Of a stretch of DNA of 9,339 bases, positions 1-8,500 are shown one piece after another. The stretch lies in NCBI GenBank assembly GCA_041642635.1, contig JBEPWB010000046.1, positions 1 through 9,339 of the forward strand, in the 5' to 3' direction. Position 1 is the first letter of the stretch, and each line of letters begins with the position of its first letter. Position numbers and translations under genes: made by a program. The notes beneath the pieces are model-generated. The model was not told where the DNA came from, made no database searches, and worked only from the letters and a program-made list of their open reading frames with translations. The stretch comes from JAAZVM01 sp041642635. GTDB lineage: Bacteria; Patescibacteriota; Gracilibacteria; BD1-5; UBA6164.

Positions 1-937
1 TAAAAAATCAAACAATAATTTGATTATTATTTTTTTGTTTTGAGCTTACTTTTATTAATCAAAGAGATAATATTATCGTATAAATTATTGTTAAATAAGG
101 ATAATCTAGATGTAATCAAATGAAAAATGGATTTATAAATGATAGAATAAATCAATAAAGAATTATATTTTTTGAATCAATAAGTTTACCTGTATAAACA
201 CTAAAATAAGTATTCATACTCATTAAAACTAATAAAATTATTGTAAAAATTTCATCTTGAAAACCTGTTAAGTATTTCATTCATAGAATTACTAAAAAAT
301 TTATTAATAATCAAAATCAAATTAAAATTTCTCAATTATTTTTATTTCACTTTTTTAATAAATTCATTCAAAATCAGTATAATCAAAAACCAAAAGAAAA
401 TCATATAATTATTTTAGTTATTTCACTTATACTATCCCAAACTATTATTAGTAAAAATAATACTCCTAAAAACACTAATATTGCTCATATTTTTGTAAGA
501 AAATTTTTTCAAAAGAATTTTTTTATTGTTTCATCAAAAGATTTTTCACTTAATTTACTATCTTTTTTTTCTATCTTATAATTTTTTGAAATTAGATTAT
601 TTTTTGTTTTTTCTTTTTCAATTCAAGCTTCATTTACAATTGTTGAATAACTATAAATTATTTTTTTCTTTTCTTTTTGTGTTTCTAATTTTTTTTCTGG
701 AATTATTTTTTTAATTTGTACATTTTCTAGTCTTTTTTGTATTCATTCATAAAAAAATTCTACTCTTGATTCAATGTATGATTTTGAAAATAATGTTAAT
801 TTTATAATAATTCAAAAAATAATTCAAACTAATATTATTAATGCGACATCGTTTTGTGAATATAAAAACAAATTAGATAAAATAATTCAAAGAGATAAAG
901 AAATTACTTTGCAAATATCATTTAATAATTTAACCAT
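1..937 (-). CDS. DUF2339-type polytopic membrane protein (C-terminus off left edge)
   Basis: Function unknown; DUF2339 proteins are large multi-helix inner-membrane proteins. The visible 312 residues (TGA = Gly) start at ATG 937-935. Two N-terminal membrane helices (about residues 11-28 and 31-50) are followed by a lysine/glutamate-rich linker (about 52-140). A conserved-looking block then starts with FGKNFLTKIGAILVFLGVLF, which resembles the DUF2339 signature of a Gly-Lys-Asn-x-x-x-x-Ile-Gly stretch running into a hydrophobic helix. More helices follow, separated by a Lys/Asn loop (LLKKGNKNNGEI), as in the family. The reading frame is still open at base 1. The gene lies 6 bp downstream of the 944-2047 gene and is probably cotranscribed with it; there is no Shine-Dalgarno, only an A-rich leader. 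DUF2339 is often found beside DUF3999 genes, which fits the upstream neighbour. The membrane topology is clear; the family call is by pattern recognition. Confidence 0.72.
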
Positions 938-943
938 ATTATT

Positions 944-2047
944 TTAATTATTTTTAAAATTTTTAATCAAATAATAAGCATAAAATATAAACATAAAAAT
1001 TATAGATAAAATAACTACAATTCTTAATCATGCATTTTCTCTTATTATTTCATTATCTTCTAGTTCTAAAATTTGTTTATTTGGATTTTCATATAAATCA
1101 TTATTTCCTAAAATATTTCATGAATTACTAATGTTTCCAGAGTTTGTCGTGTTCCCAGTATTAGTATTATTTTCTTTTGCTTCTGATAAAGTATTTTCTT
1201 CTTGCGTTAAATTTTCATCTATTTTTTCTCATGAAATTTCTGTATTTTCCTCATTATTTTGTTTATTATCAATTTTTAGGCTAGATGAATAATCTGGATT
1301 TTTTTCCAAATTTATTTCTATAGTTGGAACTTCATTATTATTCACAAAATTTAGATTTTCGGGATTATTATTGATAAAATTTATACTTTCACAATTGTTG
1401 TCGGTGTATATTTTTATATCTTTTTTATTTTGTATTTTTGTAATTATAGTTTTTGTATTCTCTCTAAAGTTAAGTTCGTTAATTTTTATTTTTTCCCTAC
1501 CACATCAAAAATTTTTACAAATTGTTTCTAGTTTTACATATTTAAAACTGTGATTTTGTATATCATTTTGTTCTACCAAATCAAAATTTTTTCAGTCTTT
1601 TGAAATATAAATAAGTAAATCATAGTTTTTTGCTTCAAAATCAAAATTAAAAACAAAATTTCATTCTTTTAGTTTTTTTTCTAATTCAAAAACTATACTT
1701 TTACTCTCTAGAGTATCCATTTCTTTGTAAGTATTTTGATTGAAATCATTAGGTGATAATTCTTTTATTCAATACTCATTTTTGTACTCTATTTTTTTTA
1801 GTTTTTCTGCTATTGTAAGATATGGTAATAATTCTCATGACTGAGTTAAAATAATATCATTTTTATTTTCTAATATAATTTTTAATTCATTATTTTTATT
1901 TTTTTCTATATTTGTCGTTTGTATTTCATAAAAACTTTTATAACATTGAGTATTAATATTATTTTTATTATTTAACTCTTCCTCATTTTCTGCGGATACT
2001 CAGCTTCAGAGCATCAGAAATATTACACTAAATATTATTTTTTTCAT
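944..2047 (-). CDS. Secreted, C-terminally membrane-anchored protein, DUF3999-like
   Basis: A 367-residue protein of unknown function, open only with TGA = Gly. It has a signal peptide (MKKIIFSVIFLMLGSGVSA, probable cleavage after Ala19), then an Asn/Lys/Glu-rich ectodomain. A mid-protein beta-rich segment contains LLIYISKDGKNFDLVEQ and then a YVKLE strand, which is the look of a discoidin-like jelly roll. A low-complexity Asn/Thr/Glu linker follows, then a single C-terminal helix (about residues 343-362) with a short KNFKNN tail. Signal peptide, beta-sandwich and C-terminal anchor, immediately upstream of a DUF2339 gene, is the arrangement of DUF3999 proteins in other bacteria, so I infer a distant member. 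Cysteines occur in NTQCYKS, ETICKNFGCG and NNCES and could form disulfides outside the membrane. It is the first gene of the unit, starting 58 bp after the 2106-2140 terminator. A generic anchored surface protein is the alternative. Confidence 0.75.
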
Positions 2048-2079
2048 ACAATTTTTTTTTATAAATTTATTCTATTTTT

Positions 2080-2085
2080 ATTATA
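2080..2085 (-). promoter_or_regulatory. Possible -10 box for the 944-2047 gene
   Basis: On the minus strand a perfect TATAAT lies 32 bp upstream of the ATG, between the terminator hairpin at 2106-2140 and the gene. The only candidate -35 is a weak TTTTGC 17 bp further upstream, at 2103-2108, overlapping the terminator's U-tract. In such AT-rich DNA a TATAAT can arise by chance, so the support is mainly its position. Confidence 0.3.
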
Positions 2086-2105
2086 AAAAAAAAGTACTAA
2101 AAGCA

Positions 2106-2140
2106 AAAAAATAAATCACAAATTTTGTGATTTATTTTTT
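2106..2140 (-). terminator. Hairpin terminator of the pilin pair 4150-2139
   Basis: A perfect 16-bp stem with a 3-nt loop: AAAAAATAAATCACAA pairs with TTGTGATTTATTTTTT. Read on the minus strand it ends in a run of T that continues past the stem, which is the form of an intrinsic terminator. The stem begins inside the TAA stop of the 2139-2945 pilin gene. Its A/T flanks are symmetrical, so it could also stop plus-strand readthrough. Confidence 0.75.
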
Positions 2141-2945
2141 AAAATGTACAATTTGTGTTTACAATTGATCAGCTTTGATTCAATATTTGATATTCTAAAG
2201 TGGTTCAGTCATTTTGTATATTTTTATTAGCACTTCATATTTGTTCACAATTTCTATAATTTATATTTTGCCAATAATAATTATTTTGTTCTAACTCTAA
2301 CAAAATATCATTAATTGATCTTCATCTTAAATCAGAAACAGCACTAATTGGTTCTTCAAAATTGTATACAAGATTATATCATTGATTATCTAAAACAAAT
2401 TTTTTATTATTTTCTGATCAATTAATTCATGCTGAATCTATTATTCAAGACATTATGTCTGCATTACCTCCAGGACTTCTTTCCAACGCCAAAATAATTG
2501 AAGGTAAAATATTTTTAGAAACTGATTTATAGTTTCAGGTCGTATGTGCTATTGGATAATCTCATTTTTCTAAAGTTGTAGCTATTTCAAATTCTTGAAA
2601 ATTATCTGTTATTGAAAAAATATAGGGTGTTTTCGTTCTAGGATCAAGGGGCAGTGTATCAATGTTATTCAGAGAAACTTGATTATTAAATTTTCATTGA
2701 AAAGCTACTTCATTATTATTGTAAGTTATTGCAAAATTTTCTCAAGGATTTGGTAATCTTCAATTTTCTTGAGCGTATAATTTAAATGCAGAAGATAACT
2801 TTGTTAAATCAGAAGTCCTTTGTGCGTCTCTTGAGCCTTCTAGGTTTCATCTATAAGACATAACTGCTAGAGTACTAAGGGTTGCTAAAATTACTACACT
2901 AACTACTAACTCGGCAAAAGAAAAGGCATATTTATTATTTTTCAT
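2139..2945 (-). CDS. Type IV pilin / type II pseudopilin-like protein
   Basis: A 268-residue prepilin. The N-terminus shows a type III signal: a short basic leader (MKNNKYA), predicted cleavage after Ala7, then FSFAELVVSVVILATLSTL with the conserved Glu at +5 (Glu12) and a continuous hydrophobic helix. Prepilin peptidase would cut and N-methylate it for assembly into a pilus or pseudopilus. The region just after the helix (RDAQRTSDLTKLSSAFKLYA) is characteristic of GspG/PilA-like pilins, including the helical segment that leads into the globular head. The only two cysteines, Cys233 and Cys266, sit near the C-terminus about 33 residues apart, like the disulfide-bounded D-region of type IV pilins. 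The gene starts 5 bp after the stop of the LamG pilin-like gene, so the two form one unit, ending at the 2106-2140 hairpin. It is probably the major or an abundant subunit, but that is inference. Confidence 0.88.
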
Positions 2946-2950
2946 TTTTT

Positions 2951-4150
2951 TTAATTTATTTTTCTAAAAAATGTATTAATTCAATTATACTTTATATTTT
3001 TTTTATTCAAAATCCATTTATTTTCAAGATAATTGTTTATTCAATTTACTTCATTTTGAGATAATGAATTATTCCATGAACTAAATTCTCAAATTTTTCA
3101 TTCAAAATAATAAGTATTAGAACTATTTATACTTGTATTGTTTGATAAATCAATAGAATCTCACTGAGATGATCAAATGCTAATATTTCATGCATGAGCT
3201 GATTGTATTCAAATATTATTTAGTTCAGAGAATTTTATTCAATTCAAATAAAAATGAATTTTATTTTCACTAATTAATCCTGAAGAATCATGTGTGAATA
3301 TTAAAGTGTAAATAGTATTTTTATTTATTTCAACATCACTTATTTTGTATTGATTTCATGATGGCCAAGAATTATTCCAAGCTCATGCATAAAGTCTAGA
3401 GTTTTTTATTTGAATTGCATATCAAGAATTATTATTTCATTGTTTATAAATATATTGAAAATTATTTATATTTTCTCAAGTTTTAAAAATTATTGCAAAA
3501 GATTTTTCTTGGGCATTAGAATTATTAATTTCTGTACTTTCAGGTATGTTTAAATTATTTGATCAAGAGAAAACTGCTCAAGAATTATTACTTATAGAAT
3601 TATTATCAAAAATTGGTCAGTTTGAAGATTGTGCATTTATTCAGTTCAAAGTATCAACCCAAGAGTTTATTGCTTGGTTTTGATTATAATTACTTCAAAT
3701 ATTTCAATCTCAATCCATATCAAAACCATCAAAATTAAAAACTCAGTTTTTTATTTCGCTTGGTTTTAGTTCAGTTCTTAATATATCAAAATCTTTTTCA
3801 AAGTACAACTCGTACTTATCTCAAAAATAATTTTCTGGATTTATATTGTTTAAAAAATTATCAACATATTTGTACTGTTCGTTTCAACTTCCAGTTAATA
3901 TATCAAATTTTCATTCACTAGTCTTATTTATGTAAAAAATTTCTCAATTTTCAACTTTTTCAATATCTAATTTTTTTGATAAATTTTTTACATTTGATTC
4001 GACATTAAATTCTCTATATTTACTTTCAAGTTCAGCAGTTACATCGTTATTGTATCAAATCATACTCAAAATTCACAATAGTATAAATGATAAAATAAAT
4101 ACAGCAATTATTATTCAAGCAATTGAGTCAGCGTTTTTATTGCTTTTCAT
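2951..4150 (-). CDS. Pilin-like membrane-anchored protein with LamG/concanavalin-like domain
   Basis: A 399-residue probable surface adhesin. One N-terminal helix (about residues 10-33, IAGIIIAVFILSFILLGIL) follows a short polar leader (MKSNKNADS). A roughly 100-residue alpha/beta region comes next. Around residues 137-155 is DGFDMDGDGNIGS followed by an N-x-W-V-D segment, the kind of aspartate-rich lead-in often found before bacterial LamG domains, with a D-x-D-G-D-G loop that could bind calcium. From about residue 195 to 380 is a LamG/concanavalin A-like fold: YIYKQGNNNSGYAIQI, SRLYAGAWNN, IYTLIFTHDSS, KIHFYLNGIKF and a closing GKIGEFSSWNNSLSQNEV. Such domains usually bind glycans or surface polymers. 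The leader resembles a prepilin signal, but the +5 position after Ala7 is Gly, not Glu, as in tip-type GspK pseudopilins. The gene is divergent from the second prepilin gene and heads the pair with the 2139-2945 pilin. Confidence 0.83.
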
Positions 4151-4208
4151 TTTACAAAACGATTAATATATATATTATTAAACAAAATATAACTAATTTT
4201 TCAAAATT
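4151..4208. promoter_or_regulatory. Divergent promoter region of the pilin island, with a 14-bp palindrome
   Basis: This 58-bp gap separates the two divergent pilin gene pairs and must hold both promoters. It is almost pure A/T and contains a perfect palindrome, TAATATATATATTA (4164-4177), nearer to the minus-strand gene. A TATAAC at 4188-4193 is a possible plus-strand -10, 15 bp before the GTG. No convincing -35 boxes can be picked out. The palindrome could serve as a shared promoter core or as a repressor site, but alternating TA runs also arise by chance at this base composition. Confidence 0.4.
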
Positions 4209-4841
4209 GTGAAATTTTTTAAGAATAATAAAGCATTGACTTTAGCAGAATTGATGATTACATTGGCAATTACTTGAATAGTTTTAACTATTATTTCAGT
4301 TTTTATAACTGACAGTATTGCTGAGATCACAGATAATGATATAAAAATAAGTTCATTTGAGCAAAATATCACATTTAAAGATTCTTTAGATGATTTTTTT
4401 GCTTCTTGAGTTTGAGAAGTAAAAGTTTTTTCATGAATTACTGCTCCCACATATTCTAGATCAAATAGTCCAAATAATATTATTTTTCTTCAAAATATAG
4501 ATTCAACATCATGATTGCTTGTTTGATGAGTAAATTTTGATACAAAATTATTACAAAGAAATAATATTTATTGAAAAAATTTTTTATGATTTAGGGAATT
4601 ATCAGCATGAGAAATTAATGAAATAAATTCTAATTCAGGAGCTATTTATTCAAAAGAATTCAATACCTGAAATATTTTTGATTATTTGAGAATAAAAGAA
4701 TTCAAAGCAAATTATAATAATAATATTTTGAATATTGATTATATTCTTAATTATTTTTATAATGAAGATGAATTTTGAAGTGATTACGAAGATGTTTTTG
4801 TTAGTGAAGAATATTTGGAAAAATATAATTTAATTTTTTAA
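4209..4841 (+). CDS. Type IV prepilin-like protein (minor pilin)
   Basis: A 210-residue protein starting at GTG 4209. The N-terminus is a textbook type III signal: leader MKFFKNNKA, predicted cleavage after Ala9, then LTLAELMITLAITGIVLTII with Glu14 at the +5 position. The helix is followed by a polar, Asn/Ser/Asp-rich head of about 170 residues that I do not recognise. It has no cysteine, so no D-region disulfide is possible, unlike the 2139-2945 pilin. The reading frame crosses many in-frame TGA codons, all read as Gly. It lies 11 bp upstream of the discoidin-domain gene, so the two are surely cotranscribed. Position and head size suggest a minor pilin that works with that partner, much as pseudopilins GspH/I/J assemble with GspK in type II systems. 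The comparison is an inference from arrangement, not from recognisable head homology. Confidence 0.85.
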
Positions 4842-4852
4842 AAAAATTTTTT

Positions 4853-6493
4853 GTGAAATCATTAAATAAAAAAGCCAGTATTTTTGTATATTTGTTAATT
4901 TTAATAAATATTTCATTAATAATTTGATATATAGTTTTGAATAATACTTTTGTTGTTGATAGCAGTTTGATTTTTTCTCAAAGAAATCAAATTTTAAACC
5001 ATGAAATAGCTAAGAAATGAAAAATAAATATAGAATTATCAAAATTTTATAACTCAAACTGATGATGATTTGAAGATTTTTTTTCTTGTCCAAATAATCT
5101 TTCTTTTAGTTGAGTTACGATGACTTGAAGCAATATAAACTCTAGTTTTAGAAATAATTTTTGAGATTTTCATTGTGACTTTAGTTATTCTTGACTAGAT
5201 TGAAGTCTTTATTATGATAAAAATATTGCTGATTTTAGTAACGTAACTTATGACTGAGTTACAACTAATTTGTTAAATGATTTTTTTATTAATGAGCAAA
5301 AAATAACTTGAGTTTCTATTGATAATTCTGAAACTACTCAAGAATTAGATTCTAGTTCTTCTGCTACTAATACTTTAGATTCTAATAATTCTACAAGTTA
5401 TATTTCTCAAAAAACTCAAAAACCAAGTATTTGATTTGATTTTTCCATTCCTGTAAATTTATCAAAAATAATTATAAATAAAGATATTACTACAAATCAA
5501 GATTTTTGGAATAATGCAAAGATTGTTTATGAATTTACTGATTGAAGTACTATAACTTCAACTATTAGCTGAGTTTCAACAAGAGATAATATTGAAATAA
5601 ATTTTTGACATGCTAATTTTAGAAGCACATGACAAGTTTCGTGAATAAGTATTAATTGACTTTGAACTCAGGAATCAATAAATATAAATGAAATAGAATT
5701 TTATGAATGGGCTACGCCAGGCTGAGATTTATGGTATTCTGATTGAAATCTTAATGACTCAGATAATTCAGTCTTAGAGTTTGATAGTTCTTGACTTTGA
5801 GGTTGAAATTTTCTTGATATGAATTTTAATAGTGATAATTATATACCTACTTCTAGCTGAAATGTTAATTATCCAGATAATTTTTTTGATGATGATAACT
5901 TTGCTAGATTAAATATTCAATGAAACATTAATTCAAATTATGAATGATATTATAATATTTTTTGGAATAACTCTAAAACTAACGATTTTATAGATTCAAA
6001 TACTAATAATGATTTTGCTTCTAGTTTTTTTGTAAAGTCTTGAGATGTTACTTCTTGAAAAATTTATCTAGATGTTTTTTCTTGAGAAGATAACTTAGAT
6101 TATGATTTAAAAATTGTCGAATTTGATAAATCATATTTTAATTCTTCTAGTTGACTTATTACAAATAATATTTACCAAACTTCCAATTTAAATTCAGAAA
6201 ATTGATTTATTAACTTATCTTGAAATAATTTATCACTGAATAATGTTTCTACTTGAAATGAATTTTCTTTTGATTTTGCAAACAAAGATTATGCTATTTT
6301 TATAAAAAATAATTCAGAAAAAACTCTAGTTTACAAAATAAATTGAGAAGAAAATTTGAGCTCAAAAGATATTTATTTAAATCCTATAAATGACTCAAAA
6401 AAATATTTTATAGAAACTTATGTAAATCATATTATTGAATCAACTGAAAATAATTATTTTTGAGATGAAGAAGTAATCATATGAAAAAAATAA
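4853..6493 (+). CDS. Pilus-associated surface protein with F5/8 type C (discoidin)-like domain
   Basis: A 546-residue protein, beginning at GTG 4853 and ending with TAA inside a terminator stem. A basic leader (MKSLNKKAS) is followed by one helix (about residues 10-29, IFVYLLILINISLIIGYIV), so the rest lies outside the membrane. This end resembles PilX-type minor pilins and has no Glu at +5. Cys79 and Cys108 could form a disulfide. From about residue 165 to 285 is an F5/8 type C-like domain: a SATNTLDSNNSTSYIS lead-in, FDFSIPVNLSKIIINKD, KIVYEFTDGS and the closing strand SININEIEFYEW. Discoidin domains bind carbohydrates or lipid head groups. The C-terminal half (about 286-546) is a Gly/Asn/Ser/Asp-rich, beta-like region that I cannot name. 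Codons 70-72 are three TGA in a row. The upstream minor pilin gene and the opposed LamG pilin gene suggest a shared role at the pilus tip or cell surface. Confidence 0.8.
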
Positions 6494-6520
6494 TATTCAA
6501 TTTATTGAATATTATTTTTT
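6485..6520. terminator. Bidirectional hairpin terminator between convergent genes
   Basis: A near-perfect inverted repeat: A6 then TAATATTCAAT, a short loop centred on 6502-6503, then ATTGAATATTA and T6, giving about 16-17 paired bases. Each strand ends in a T-run, so it can serve both the discoidin-domain gene (plus, ending at 6493) and the RecO-like gene (minus, ending at 6502). Both TAA stop codons lie inside the hairpin. Confidence 0.8.
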
Positions 6521-7065
6521 ATTTCTAGTAATTTTTGTTCTAAATTATCATTTATTCCAGATAGTCTAAAAATTTCTTTTATATGATTATTATTTATAAA
6601 TTTTAAAATTTTTTCAATAATCTCGTCATTATTCTCAGTTCAAATATTTCAGAGTAAAAAATTTATTTTTAAATAAGAATTTATTAATTTTATTTTATCA
6701 ATTTTTTCATAATTATTTATATGTTCTAATACTTCAAAAATTTCTTTGTGTTGTAATCAATCTCAGATTTCTCTATTAATTAAAGCCAAAATTTCTAAAT
6801 AAAGATTTATTATTTCAAAATTTTTTTCTTTTAAATCAAAACTAGATTTTATTTTTATGTTTTTTATTTTGTGAATTTTTACATTTTCTTTTGTATGTAT
6901 TTCAAAATTTATCACATTTCATAAATCGATATTTTTTTCTTTATTTGAGAATTTTTTGTTAGCTCTAATTTTTCAATACTCATATGTAAATATAGTATAT
7001 AATAAGTCTTTTTCCCTTATTTTGTCTATTTTTAGAACTACTGCTTTATCTTTAAAAATTGACAA
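6502..7065 (-). CDS. recO: RecO-like DNA repair protein, short form
   Basis: RecO helps load RecA on single-stranded DNA in the RecFOR recombination pathway. The 187-residue product reads, from TTG 7065, MSIFKDKAVVLKIDKIREKD and then LLYTIFTYEYGKIRANKKF. This matches the RecO N-terminal OB fold, where the family has a lysine/valine/leucine strand, a Glu-Lys-Asp turn and a threonine-rich strand ending Gly-Lys-Ile. A second strand pair (NVINFEIHTKENVKIHKIKN) completes it at about residue 70. The rest is helical (LYLEILALINREIGDGLQHK, then NSYLKINFLLGNIG), as in the RecO C-terminal domain. The protein has no cysteine at all, so the zinc-binding Cys4 site found in many RecO proteins is absent, and it is shorter than the usual 230-250 residues. 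TTG is chosen because no ATG or GTG lies between the upstream stop at 7096 and this motif. The family call is by pattern and moderate. Confidence 0.6.
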
Positions 7066-7147
7066 TTTTAAAATTTTAGAAAATAATGTTGAAATTTATA
7101 TTTTATTCTTATAATATAAGAGAAATTTAATATTTTTCAACACTATT
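7066..7147. promoter_or_regulatory. Divergent promoter region between the RecO-like gene and the 7148 operon
   Basis: An 82-bp A/T-rich gap. For the plus strand, TTGAAA at 7089-7094 lies 15 bp before TATAAT (7110-7115), or 17 bp before TAATAT (7112-7117). Either gives a plausible sigma70-type promoter, with transcription starting about 25 bp before the ATG. The -10 sits inside a perfect inverted repeat, CTTATA-A-TATAAG (7108-7120), so the same bases could supply a minus-strand -10 (TATATT) or bind a dimeric regulator. Confidence 0.45.
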
Positions 7148-7546
7148 ATGCAAGAAAATAATTTAACAGAAGAACAAGTAGATGACTTGGTTCTATGACT
7201 TATCAGAAATCATTCTTTAGAAGTAAATGTTGATGAGCAAGATTTTATGGATTTATTAAAATTCAGTCTTTCTTTAAATACTTGAGAAAAAAAGAGAGTA
7301 ATTGATGCTATTCCTACTTTGTCTCAGTTTCAATTTGATGAACTAAAAAAAGTTTTTACTGAGGAAAGAATTAAGTTCAGAGATTTGGCAAAACAACATC
7401 CTGATGATATAAAAAAATTAGTATCAAAACAGAACGAAGAATGGTTAGAATTAGGTGATTTGTATCACGTAGAAATTCAAGCTAAAGAAAAAGAATCTGA
7501 TGATCAATCAAAAATTGATGATATAAAATCATCGCTAGGTTTATAA
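7148..7546 (+). CDS. Small charged hypothetical protein, first gene of the pseudouridine synthase operon
   Basis: A 132-residue soluble protein starting at ATG 7148. The upstream 57 codons open only when two in-frame TGA codons are read as Gly (near codons 17 and 47), so a standard-code reading recovers only the last 75 residues. There is no signal peptide or membrane helix. It looks all-helical and highly charged, with segments EEQVDDLVLGLIRNHSLEV, KKRVIDAIPTLSQFQFDELK and EERIKFRDLAKQHPDDIKKL, then an acidic tail. The central block (Ala-Ile-Pro-Thr-Leu-Ser near Gln-Phe and the Lys/Glu helix) recalls uncharacterised proteins I associate with candidate-phyla genomes, but I cannot name a family or function. 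It lies 12 bp upstream of the pseudouridine synthase gene, which suggests cotranscription from the 7089-7115 promoter. Confidence 0.85.
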
Positions 7547-7558
7547 TATTTTAAAAAA

Positions 7559-8491
7559 ATGATATATAATTTTTGTATATATTCTGAAAAAAAAGTAAGA
7601 GTAGATATTTATTTATCTGCTCTTTTTGGTGATTTTTCTAGAAGTTATATTCAAAAATTAATTGATGAATGAAATGTTTTAGTTAATTGAAAAATAGTTA
7701 ATAAAAATATAAAAATTAATTCAAAAGATGAAATATCATTAAAAATTATTAAAAAATCTTTAGAAAAAATAGAAGCTCAAAATATGAACTTAGATATTAT
7801 TTTTGAAGACGACGAAATTCTGATTATTAATAAAGATGCTTGAATAAATGTTCATCCAGTTCCTTGAGAATGATGAAATTCTAATACTTTAGTAAATGCT
7901 ATTTTACATCATTGCAAAAATAATTTGCCTGCAATTAATTGAGTAGAAAGACCATGAATTGTTCATAGATTGGACAAAGAAACTTCTTGAATTATTTTGA
8001 TTGCCAAAACTGATAAAATGATGAATTATTTGTCAAAAACTATAAAAGATAGAAAAATAAGCAAAAATTATTTAGCAATAGTTTATTGAAAAGTAAAACA
8101 ACAAAATTTTAGAATAGAGAGTTATATTTGAAGAGATCCAAATAATAGACTAAAAATGACAACAAAAAATCCACTTAATCCAAAATTAGCTTTGACTAAC
8201 TGAGAAGTTTTATCTTATATTAATGATAAATATACTTTTTTAAAAATAAACATCGAAACCTGAAGAACTCACCAAATCAGAGTTCATTTAGCAAGTATTT
8301 GATTTCCAATAATTTGAGATAAAGTTTATTCTAATAAAAAAATAAATAATGAAGTTTTAAGTGATTTTTGACTTCAAAGACAAGCTTTACATGCTTATAG
8401 TTTAGAGTTTGATATGTATTCTAAAAAACAAAAATTTATTTGAGAGTTAAAGCTTGATATGAAAAAAATAATTAAAGATTTAAAATATTAA
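7559..8491 (+). CDS. rluD: RluA/RluD-family 23S rRNA pseudouridine synthase
   Basis: Converts specific uridines of rRNA (RluD: helix 69 of 23S rRNA) to pseudouridine. The 310-residue protein has an N-terminal S4 RNA-binding domain (about 10-60, with SRSYIQKLIDEGNVLVNGK). The catalytic domain follows: LIINKDAGINVHP, the motif GIVHRLDKETSGIILIAK with catalytic Asp139, GRTHQIRVH at 235-243 and a GDKVY turn starting at 253. Length and domain order are normal for RluD; RluC or another RluA-family paralogue cannot be excluded from motifs alone. This is the best proof of the genetic code in the window: about 17 glycines are TGA and only one is GGN, including those in TSG, GRTHQ and GDK. No Shine-Dalgarno is visible before ATG 7559. 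The gene is 12 bp after the hypothetical gene and 9 bp before the lipoprotein gene. Confidence 0.93.
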
Positions 8492-8500
8492 TAAAAAAAT

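Noticed and set aside
526..714. A 62-codon plus-strand open frame
   Set aside because: It lies antisense to the DUF2339 gene and its product is a Phe/Leu-rich string, as expected from the complement of Lys/Glu/Asn-rich coding sequence.
1371..1553. A 60-codon plus-strand open frame
   Set aside because: It is antisense to the continuous 944-2047 gene, has no recognisable motif, and its hydrophobic look comes from AT-rich complement.
2225..2260. TTAGCACTTC resembling half of a CIRCE operator
   Set aside because: It lies inside the 2139-2945 pilin gene, and no matching inverted half follows at the right distance; it is unrelated to hrcA, which is far away.
4161..4181. TA-rich repeat as a possible replication origin or recombination site
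   Set aside because: There are no DnaA boxes or GC-skew signal in so short a window; it is better explained as promoter DNA between divergent genes.
4193..4450. An 85-codon minus-strand open frame
   Set aside because: It overlaps the prepilin gene at 4209-4841, whose prepilin motif is far stronger evidence, and has no known motif.
7148..7318. Start of the 132-residue gene at TTG 7319, as under the standard code
   Set aside because: The frame continues upstream through two TGA glycines to an ATG at 7148, well placed after a promoter.
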